Assembly: GCF_035994185.1 (NCBI RefSeq)
Contig: NZ_CP108538.1
Coordinates: 4,441,501 to 4,505,500 of the forward strand
Source of the DNA: Streptomyces sp. NBC_01217
GTDB lineage: Bacteria > Actinomycetota > Actinomycetes > Streptomycetales > Streptomycetaceae
Length of the DNA: 64,000 nucleotides
Reading direction: 5' to 3'
The notes beneath the pieces were generated by a model. It was not told the origin of the DNA and searched no databases. It was given only the letters and a program-made list of their open reading frames with translations. Below, piece after piece: positions 58,743 through 64,000 of this stretch (position 1 is the stretch's first letter; every line of letters begins with the position of its first letter). The translations under genes and the position numbers were made by a program.

Positions 58743-59242
58743 CCGAGACCCTGACCCGCTTCGACCCCTTCCCCGAGCCGCCCGCACTGATCCTGGAGTA
58801 CATCGCGGAGCGGAGCACGGAGGAGTCCGTGGCCGCCGACGGTCCCGCCCCGTGGGACATCGGCGCCCTGTCAGCAGAGCTGATCAAGCCGATGCCCGCG
58901 TGGCTCGATTCCGTGTGCCGCTGGCTGAACCGGACGTACGCCTGGCAGCCGCAGGACGTCATCCCGCCCTGCTGGGCGAAGCACGAGGGCCTGGCATACG
59001 AGATCGCGGCCCTGGCCTTCACCAGGGGAGACGCTTATACGGAGGCGGGCTCGTCCGTGATCTGGCATGAGCAGTACGACCGCTTCCTCACCCGAATGAA
59101 CAAGACGTTGGGCAAGGCAGGCGACGAATGCCGCGTCGGCAAGCACGACGACCGTCCGGCGCGTTTCCAGCTCGCGGCCTGGCCCACGGCCAAGGGCGAG
59201 GAGACGGGATCTGCGGGACGAGTCGAGGAGATGGCCGGATGA
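58739..59242 (+). CDS. Putative DUF4913-like protein of the transfer operon
   Basis: This 167-residue protein has WLNRTYAWQPQDVIPPCWAK, HEGLAYEIAALAFTRGDAYT and VIWHEQYDRFLTRMNKTLGK. This His/Trp pattern resembles DUF4913 proteins of Streptomyces mobile elements; I call it tentatively. It overlaps the coupling ATPase gene and the next gene (GATGA). DUF4913 proteins often accompany relaxase or coupling genes. The product may be a relaxosome helper. Confidence 0.55.
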   Translation: MTETLTRFDPFPEPPALILEYIAERSTEESVAADGPAPWDIGALSAELIKPMPAWLDSVCRWLNRTYAWQPQDVIPPCWAKHEGLAYEIAALAFTRGDAYTEAGSSVIWHEQYDRFLTRMNKTLGKAGDECRVGKHDDRPARFQLAAWPTAKGEETGSAGRVEEMAG

Positions 59243-59676
59243 TGACGGACCCGAACATGGTCTTCTCGACGGACCCTCGTCACGGACTGGTGGCGCGAAG
59301 CGGCTGGGAGCAGGAGGAAGCCCGGACCGTGCTCCGTGATCTCGGTTGGGAGTGGACGGAGGAACTGCACGCCCTCGTCCCACCGGACGACGTGCCGGAG
59401 GTCGACGCCGGCCTTCAGGCAGTGGAGGAACTGCACCTGCATGGGCACCGGACCGGGTACGCCGTGGGGCCTTACGGCACGATGCGGTTGACCCTGGATC
59501 GCGCGGAGCAGGTGTTCACGAAGGTCGCCGCCCGGGAGCCTGGTGAGGTCACCCCCGACGCGGGCGCGAAAAATGATCAGCCTGGAAGAGCGGACACCAG
59601 GCGGCCTACGTATGGGGGAGTACCCCCTTCAGAAGGGCCGAGTGAACCCGACGGGCCCGAGTCCCCAGCAATCTAG
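59239..59676 (+). CDS. Hypothetical protein, last of the transfer run
   Basis: This 145-residue protein begins with a compact alpha/beta domain (DLGWEWTEELHALVPPDDVP, GLQAVEELHLHGHRTGYAVG) and ends in a Pro/Glu/Gly-rich tail. No family is recognised. ATG 59239 or ATG 59242 may be the start. A strong hairpin at 59710-59746 follows, so transfer-operon transcription probably ends here. Confidence 0.55.
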   Translation: MMTDPNMVFSTDPRHGLVARSGWEQEEARTVLRDLGWEWTEELHALVPPDDVPEVDAGLQAVEELHLHGHRTGYAVGPYGTMRLTLDRAEQVFTKVAAREPGEVTPDAGAKNDQPGRADTRRPTYGGVPPSEGPSEPDGPESPAI

Positions 59677-59709
59677 AACGCCCTCCAGCAAGAGCCCATA
59701 CCTGTCCTT

Positions 59710-59746
59710 CAGCGTTCGAGGAGCCCTAGGGGTTCCTCGAACGCTG
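59710..59746. terminator. Bidirectional hairpin between transfer run and HAD gene
   Basis: Arms CAGCGTTCGAGGA (59710-59722) and TCCTCGAACGCTG (59734-59746) flank an 11-base loop. It lies between convergent genes. Confidence 0.75.
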
Positions 59747-59800
59747 CTGCCGTTCGTTGGCCGGCGTGACGTCCCCGGCGAGCTGTTTCGCTCTGTTCGT

Positions 59801-60433
59801 TCAAGCGGGAGCGGGGTCGAGGAGAAGCGAGTCGAGGATGGCAGCTGTGCCGGTGGGATCGGTCGTGTGGTGCACGGTGCGGATGCCCAGGGTCTCGGCG
59901 GGCGGCAGGTTCTCCGCGTGGTCATCAACGAAGATGCACTCAGGACCGGTCAGGTCTAGGGCGTCAAGCGCACGCTGATAGATGAGCGGCGCCGGCTTTC
60001 GTACGCCCTCCAGCTCCGACAAGATCACGGCATCGAAGAAGTCCGTCCACATGCCCTTGTCCTCGTACGGGTTGTAGGGCTCGATCCCGAACGAGTTGCT
60101 GAGCATGGCCACCTTGATCCCTGCCGCACGAGCGCGCTTCGCGGCGGCGACGATCTGAGGCTCCGGGTGGAGGTTGGCCAGAGCGCGCCGCATCAGGTCG
60201 GTGGAGTCGATACCGAGGATGCCGCCGATGACACGGTTCCAGTCCTCCTGGGTTGCCTCACCGACCTCCAGTGCTGCATAGATCGCGACGCCGTCGGGAT
60301 GCTCATTCAGCGCCGCGAAATACGCGCCTGGAGTCAATCCCTCCGTTCTCTCGAACGCCTGCCCGTTCAGTCGCATCCGAGTGGTGAGCACACCACCGAA
60401 GTCGAGGATCAGGCCACGGTATGGGGCTGGCAA
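59801..60433 (-). CDS. HAD-family hydrolase
   Basis: This 210-residue protein has all four HAD motifs: DFGGVLTTRM (nucleophile Asp), MLSNSFGIE (Ser), RKPAPLIYQRALDALDL (Lys) and CIFVDDHAENLPPAETLGI (Asp pair). The cap region is of the epoxide-hydrolase/phosphatase (HAD-IA) type. The likely reaction is phosphate hydrolysis of a small metabolite. ATG 60433 is chosen. It is divergent from the XRE regulator by 174 bases. Whether it belongs to the regulator's circuit is unknown. Confidence 0.85.
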   Translation of the reverse strand: MPAPYRGLILDFGGVLTTRMRLNGQAFERTEGLTPGAYFAALNEHPDGVAIYAALEVGEATQEDWNRVIGGILGIDSTDLMRRALANLHPEPQIVAAAKRARAAGIKVAMLSNSFGIEPYNPYEDKGMWTDFFDAVILSELEGVRKPAPLIYQRALDALDLTGPECIFVDDHAENLPPAETLGIRTVHHTTDPTGTAAILDSLLLDPAPA

Positions 60434-60607
60434 AGCGGCCTCCTTGCCGATCTTTCATACGTGTACGCGGTCCCCCGGCCGCAGGGCGACAGGGGGACCG
60501 TTGAGTGCCCTCCCCAGAGGGAGAGACCCCCAGTATCGCCTCTCCCCGAAGCACGTGGGCCTACGCTTGACACGAGTGCCCTGTCCACTACGGCGAACGG
60601 TCAACCC

Positions 60608-61828
60608 ATGGTGTATGACGGAGAGTTGTTCAGCATCGGCCAGCGGATCAAGTGGTGGCGTGAGCGTCGGGGCTTGTCCCAAAGGATGCTGGGAGACCTA
60701 ATCGGCAGGTCAGAGAACTGGGTCTACAAGATTGAGAATGACCGGATGCCCTTGGACCGGCTTCCAATCCTGATCGCCCTGAGTAAGCAGCTGCGATGCA
60801 GTCTGGAGGACCTGACGGGCGGCTACGTGTCCGGAATCGTTACGGCGGGCACGGAGCACGAGCACGTTCCGCTCATCCGACAGGCCCTGTCGCTGCCCGC
60901 CTCCCTCCTTCCGCAGCGGATCGGGTCGGTCACCTCCGACGACTTCGAGTCCTCGGTTACGGACGCCTGGAAGGTCTACGAGACGCAGGCTGACGACCGG
61001 TACCGCGATGTCGGCGAGCGGCTGCCCACCCTGTTGCGGCAGGGACACGCCGCTCTGCGCGACGCCTCGCCTGAGGAGGAGGGCACCGTCCTCCGGCAGC
61101 TCATCAGTCTCTACGGCCTGCACCAGATCTGGCTTCGCCGCGTCGGTGAACCGACCCTCGCCCGCATTGCGGCCGACCGCGGCCTCTCCCTCGCGGACAA
61201 CGCCGGTGACCCGGCCCTCCTCGCAGCTGCGGCCTGGAATCTGGCCTGCGTTCTCACTTCCGCTGGAGATGTGGAAGACAGCTACGAACTTGCCCGGCAG
61301 ACCATCGCCCAGTGCCGGCCGCACGACGACTCCAACGCGGAGCACTGGTCCGCGTACGGCGCACTACACCTGCAAGGTGCCGTCGCCGCCGTACGCGCTA
61401 CAAAGGGCCCGGGGGCGTGGGACCTGTACAACGGCGCGCAGCAGGCCGTGGACCGGGTCGGCGCGGACCTCAACCACTGGCACACGTGCTTCGGTCCGAC
61501 CAACTTCGCCATGCACGAGGTACACCTGAAGGCGGAGGAGGGCGACACCAGCGAAGCGCTTCGCGCCGCCGATCACGTCCTCATCAACGAAGAGGTCCCG
61601 CTCGAACGTCGGACCCGGTACCTGATCGAGGTAATGAACCTCAACCGCATCCAGCGAGACGACTACGCGACGGTGCACATTCTCGGCAAGCTGCTGAAGC
61701 AGTCTCCGGAGGAGATCGTGTTCTCTCCCCTGGTCAGGGAGGCGGTGGCCGACCTGCTGAAGCGCGAGAAACCGATGTGGCGCGACGACCTTCGTGCGGT
61801 AGCGAAGCACATCGGGCTGGCCGCGTAG
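60608..61828 (+). CDS. XRE-type regulator with TPR-like C-terminus
   Basis: This 406-residue protein has an N-terminal Cro/CI HTH (about 8-65: IGQRIKWWRERRGLSQRMLG, DLIGRSENWVYKIENDRMPL) followed by about 330 mostly helical residues with repeats of TPR type (DPALLAAAAWNLACVLTSAG, VEDSYELARQTIAQC, TSEALRAADHVLINEEVPLE). This is the layout of Streptomyces regulators that bind a cell-state signal. ATG 60608 (MVYDGELF) is chosen; the frame is open to 60167. The stop codon directly abuts copy 2 of the duplicated operator, which makes it the best candidate for the operator's ligand. Confidence 0.82.
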   Translation: MVYDGELFSIGQRIKWWRERRGLSQRMLGDLIGRSENWVYKIENDRMPLDRLPILIALSKQLRCSLEDLTGGYVSGIVTAGTEHEHVPLIRQALSLPASLLPQRIGSVTSDDFESSVTDAWKVYETQADDRYRDVGERLPTLLRQGHAALRDASPEEEGTVLRQLISLYGLHQIWLRRVGEPTLARIAADRGLSLADNAGDPALLAAAAWNLACVLTSAGDVEDSYELARQTIAQCRPHDDSNAEHWSAYGALHLQGAVAAVRATKGPGAWDLYNGAQQAVDRVGADLNHWHTCFGPTNFAMHEVHLKAEEGDTSEALRAADHVLINEEVPLERRTRYLIEVMNLNRIQRDDYATVHILGKLLKQSPEEIVFSPLVREAVADLLKREKPMWRDDLRAVAKHIGLAA

Positions 61829-61966
61829 GCATATGCAGACCCTGAGCGTTACTCAGCCCTGATTTTTTCTCAGGGGTGGGGCTCCGAAGTGGCCCTACGT
61901 TTACGGGTCATGACGACAAGTCACGCTCAGACGGAAGCTGGCGCGGCGCCCTTACCGCCCGCCAAG
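61829..61966 (+). promoter_or_regulatory. Duplicated promoter/operator, copy 2 (drives the ATPase operon)
   Basis: This is the partner of 28162-28299: 138 bases without gaps, the first 34 identical. Dyads are CTGAG-CGTTA-CTCAG (61842-61856) and the slightly degenerate CTGAT-TTTTT-CTCAG (61859-61873), again 17 bases apart. TACGTT at 61894-61899 is 10 bases before ATG 61910 and may be a -10 box for a leaderless or near-leaderless mRNA. The last 57 bases encode the same leader-like N-terminus as in the sulfotransferase/FGE-like gene. Confidence 0.75.
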
Positions 61967-62158
61967 CGCCACCTCCGCCTTGCTCGTGAGGCCGAGGTCG
62001 CGCACACGGAGGCCGGTCGTTTCGCGGTCCCCCTCGACCTGCACGAGGGGGCCACGGAGCCCGCGACCATTCCGCTGGTCCTGACGGCCGATGAAGCGGT
62101 TGCTCTGCACGGCAGGCTCGGTGCCCTCTTCCCGTTCGCGGAAGGGGACTACCGATGA
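61910..62158 (+). CDS. Small protein sharing its N-terminus with the sulfotransferase/FGE-like protein
   Basis: This 82-residue protein begins MTTSHAQTEAGAAPLPPAK, close to the start of the 609-residue protein at 28218. The rest (AGRFAVPLDLHEGATEPATI, PLVLTADEAVALHGRLGALF) looks like a small single domain without known family. GTG 61889 is an alternative start. It overlaps the next gene (ATGA), so it opens a five-or-more-gene operon. Identical N-termini probably come from promoter capture by duplication rather than from a functional signal, but both are possible. Confidence 0.6.
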   Translation: MTTSHAQTEAGAAPLPPAKRHLRLAREAEVAHTEAGRFAVPLDLHEGATEPATIPLVLTADEAVALHGRLGALFPFAEGDYR

Positions 62159-62346
62159 CCACACGAACTCCCGCAGATCGTGAGCGCCGCCGCAACCTCG
62201 CGGACGCTGCGAACACACCGTTGCCTCCTTTTGCCGGACTGCTCCGCCACGTCCCGGGCCAGCAACGCCGGACGGGCCCGCTCGCTTCCCTTGACGACCG
62301 GGCCGCCCCGGAAAACGGGGCCTCACAGAGCGGGGCGGAGCGGTGA
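62155..62346 (+). CDS. Small hydrophilic protein
   Basis: This 63-residue protein is rich in Arg, Ala and Pro (MTTRTPADRERRRNLADAAN). No family is recognised. It overlaps the upstream stop (ATGA) and the GTG start of the ATPase gene by 4 bases. The coding status relies on this tight overlap. Confidence 0.5.
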   Translation: MTTRTPADRERRRNLADAANTPLPPFAGLLRHVPGQQRRTGPLASLDDRAAPENGASQSGAER

Positions 62347-62810
62347 TCGGCCCGGCGTCGCAGCGCCCGACCGCAACTCGTGCCGGCGGCCTGGTGGAGG
62401 AGCGTTTCCCCATCACCAAGCACTCCCCAGGCGAGCGCCCCCCTCCCGTAGACGAGTCCCGCGTCCGCGCCATGAGGCTCGTGACTCGCGAACGTCTCAC
62501 CTCCCGCGGTCTGACCTGCGTCGCCGACGACGCGACACTCGTTGTCTCTGAGCTGATCACCAATGCCATCGTGCACAGCGGTGGCAGGCAAATCCGGCTG
62601 ACCCTTGACGTGCGCGATGGCGTCCTGCGCATCCGTGTCCATGACGGCGTGCCCGGACCTCGCCCCACTGCTCAGTGCCCCGAGGACGACGACGAGAACG
62701 GTCGCGGCCTGGTGCTCGTGCAGGAGATCGCCCGAAGCAGACAGGGCGCGTGGGGTGTCAGCGACAACGGCGCCACCACGTGGTGCGAGCTGAGTTTGGT
62801 GGCGTGCTGA
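62343..62810 (+). CDS. RsbW-like ATP-binding regulator (HATPase_c)
   Basis: This 155-residue protein has the GHKL ATPase motifs: N-box VSELITNAIVHSGG, G1 VRDGVLRIRVHDGVPGP and G2 NGRGLVLVQEIARSR. Streptomyces encode many such anti-sigma or anti-anti-sigma-type kinases. The start is GTG 62343, overlapping the previous gene. The DUF6415-like gene follows with a 1-base overlap. It could tie this operon to a sigma-factor or partner-switching route, but no STAS partner is seen here. Confidence 0.85.
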   Translation: MIGPASQRPTATRAGGLVEERFPITKHSPGERPPPVDESRVRAMRLVTRERLTSRGLTCVADDATLVVSELITNAIVHSGGRQIRLTLDVRDGVLRIRVHDGVPGPRPTAQCPEDDDENGRGLVLVQEIARSRQGAWGVSDNGATTWCELSLVAC

Positions 62811-63325
62811 TGACGAACACCGCATTACGCGACGAGACGACTAACCCGGAGACCATGCCGGTCCGCGTTAAGGACCCGACGGTCCCCACGAACCCTTGGA
62901 CTCCTCCACACGGTGAGGAGGAGGTCCGGCGGTACCTGTGCGCAGTGCGCGAGTGGGCAAGCGTGGATTGGAACGAGGTGTACGACGACCTCGACACAAT
63001 CCTGCACGGCGAGGAAGAGATCAGCCACCACGCCGCGGGCCCGTCCGGCGGAGCACCATTACCCAACTACAACAACGACGCCCTTACTCAGCGCTTCCTC
63101 ATGGCGCTCAAGCTGCTTGTAGCCCGCGCCTTGCGAGACAAAGCCGACGAGAAGCACCCGGACATCGCCGCTCTGATCGGACAGGCCCGCACGCTGCGTG
63201 CCGAGGTAGTGGCCGGCGATGCGGGACAGACCATCGGACTCGTTCGGAAGCTGGCGCGACTCACCCTCGATCTCGCCGAGCTTCTGGAAGAGGCCGGGAT
63301 CGTCAGGGGGCTGGTCGAGTGCTGA
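62810..63325 (+). CDS. DUF6415-like protein
   Basis: This 171-residue protein resembles the DUF6415 family often found next to HATPase genes in Streptomyces: EEVRRYLCAVREWASVDWNE, DDLDTILHGEE, FLMALKLLVARALRDKADEK, RLTLDLAELLEEAG. It is mostly helical and soluble. Its function is unknown. ATG 62810 overlaps the ATPase stop by 1 base. Confidence 0.72.
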   Translation: MTNTALRDETTNPETMPVRVKDPTVPTNPWTPPHGEEEVRRYLCAVREWASVDWNEVYDDLDTILHGEEEISHHAAGPSGGAPLPNYNNDALTQRFLMALKLLVARALRDKADEKHPDIAALIGQARTLRAEVVAGDAGQTIGLVRKLARLTLDLAELLEEAGIVRGLVEC

Positions 63326-63783
63326 CGACCACCAAGGCTTCGGCGCGTTCGTTCGGCCCTTCCCTCTGCCCTGCCGAGGAGGCGTACGACTTCGAGCACT
63401 TCCGGGACCGCCTTGCCCGGCCCGAGGTCCTTGCTCACGCCGTCGCGGTACGCGTCTTCCGGGCACCACTGCTTGCCGTGCCGGTCGGCGGCCCGCGTCG
63501 CGGCGGATACATGTCCTTCGATCTGCTGTCCCTGGCAATAGGGGCACGCGACCTTCTCACGAACCGGCCGGGGTTTCCGGACCTCCGCGTCCGATGGTCG
63601 CCGTACCGCGATACCTGCCACACCGTCGAGTGGGGCGATCTCGCTCCCGAGTGGTGGGAGGACGACGTGGTCTTCGGCCGCTTCTACGGCTACAGCGAGT
63701 CCGCCATCACCTCGTTTGTACGTGAACGCCCACAGACGCCCTCTTCGGCAACCTCCACTCCGTGTTCCCCCACGGCTTCGTAG
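63319..63783 (+). CDS. DUF6302-like protein
   Basis: This 154-residue protein resembles DUF6302: YDFEHFRDRLARPEVLAHAV, VRVFRAPLLAVPVGGPRRGG, YMSFDLLSLAIGARDLLTNR and WSPYRDTCHTVEWGD. GTG 63319 overlaps the previous stop by 7 bases. It belongs to the same operon. The role is unknown; the family is common in Streptomyces accessory regions together with DUF6415 and DUF5999. Confidence 0.7.
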   Translation: MLTTTKASARSFGPSLCPAEEAYDFEHFRDRLARPEVLAHAVAVRVFRAPLLAVPVGGPRRGGYMSFDLLSLAIGARDLLTNRPGFPDLRVRWSPYRDTCHTVEWGDLAPEWWEDDVVFGRFYGYSESAITSFVRERPQTPSSATSTPCSPTAS

Positions 63784-63836
63784 TCGCCGAAGAGGGCCCA
63801 ACTTCCCCACACTGCCTTGAGAGGACGACGAGTACG

Positions 63837-64000
63837 ATGTGCCAGCACACCCCGCCGTGTCCCACGGCCGAGGCTTCCGACCGAGAGGCCGCCCGCCCCA
63901 CGGTGGCCCACCCTGAACAGGGCTGGAGCCTGCTGTGCAACGGGGTGTTGCTCTTCGAGGACACCGGCGAGCTGTTGCCGAACGGCCAGATCGTCGCTCC
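63837..64000 (+). CDS. DUF5999-like protein, cut by the window edge
   Basis: The visible 54 residues begin MCQHTPPCPTAEASDREAAR and continue PEQGWSLLCNGVLLFEDTGE, the typical start of DUF5999 proteins. AGAGGACGACGAG precedes ATG 63837. The rest lies to the right of the window. Confidence 0.75.
   Translation, partial: MCQHTPPCPTAEASDREAARPTVAHPEQGWSLLCNGVLLFEDTGELLPNGQIVA

Noticed and set aside
60167..60607. A 147-residue N-terminal extension of the XRE regulator
   Set aside because: It runs antisense through the HAD gene and is not protein-like; the HTH starts just after ATG 60608.

Overview
The window is high-GC actinobacterial DNA, almost certainly from a Streptomyces chromosome. Positions 236-17806 carry the cell-division and signalling cluster that lies a short distance from oriC in Streptomyces: FHA protein, FHA membrane protein, PP2C phosphatase, RodA, class B PBP, PASTA kinase, class E sortases, PabA/TrpG, DUF881 protein, CrgA, rhomboid protease, cyclophilin and a DUF5324-type protein. 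Gene order matches what I recall of S. coelicolor SCO3843-SCO3857. The crgA-rhomboid gap holds four DnaA-box-like 9-mers.

From about 18.1 kb the window is accessory DNA. An IS5-type unit (18124-19829) is followed by two degenerate copies of a tRNA 3' end with its terminator, both on the minus strand (19968-20026 and 24747-24804). Their sequence fits tRNA-Ala. The intact tRNA should lie to the right of the window, so this looks like a stack of integrative elements at one tRNA: a 4.8 kb relic (Uma2-type nuclease, large 2OG-Fe(II) oxygenase protein) and a second element running past the right edge. Near-palindromic 22-bp repeats recur beside the att copies.

The second element has several parts. 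The left cargo (25.1-33.1 kb) holds a sugar nucleotidyltransferase, a Nudix hydrolase, a protein that looks like a sulfotransferase fused to a formylglycine-generating-enzyme-like domain, a PPOX protein, and an overlapping trio of IrrE-type peptidase, membrane protein and amidohydrolase. At 33188-39782 an ABC-three-component (ABC-3C) cassette (SMC-like ATPase, small middle component, PDDEXK effector) and a dead IS5-type transposase lie between one pair of terminal inverted repeats with CTAG on both sides. An IS3 element with a 3-bp duplication has inserted into codon 2 of that transposase. A regulatory and replication-like module follows (39.8-46.2 kb: XRE repressor, excisionase-like protein, WhiB-like protein, HTH protein with an internal hairpin, DnaC-like ATPase, DUF4326 and DUF2637 proteins). 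An IS110 element comes next, then a type IV secretion-like conjugation module (48.7-59.7 kb).

The right end (59.8-64.0 kb) has a HAD phosphatase, an XRE/TPR regulator and an overlapping operon with an RsbW-like ATPase that continues past the edge. The promoter of this operon is a near copy of the promoter of the sulfotransferase/FGE-like gene 33.5 kb away: 138 bp without gaps, each with two CTGAG-N5-CTCAG palindromes 17 bp apart and the same first codons. One regulator, probably the XRE protein encoded directly upstream, is therefore likely to control both. No integrase, relaxase or intact tRNA is visible in the window.
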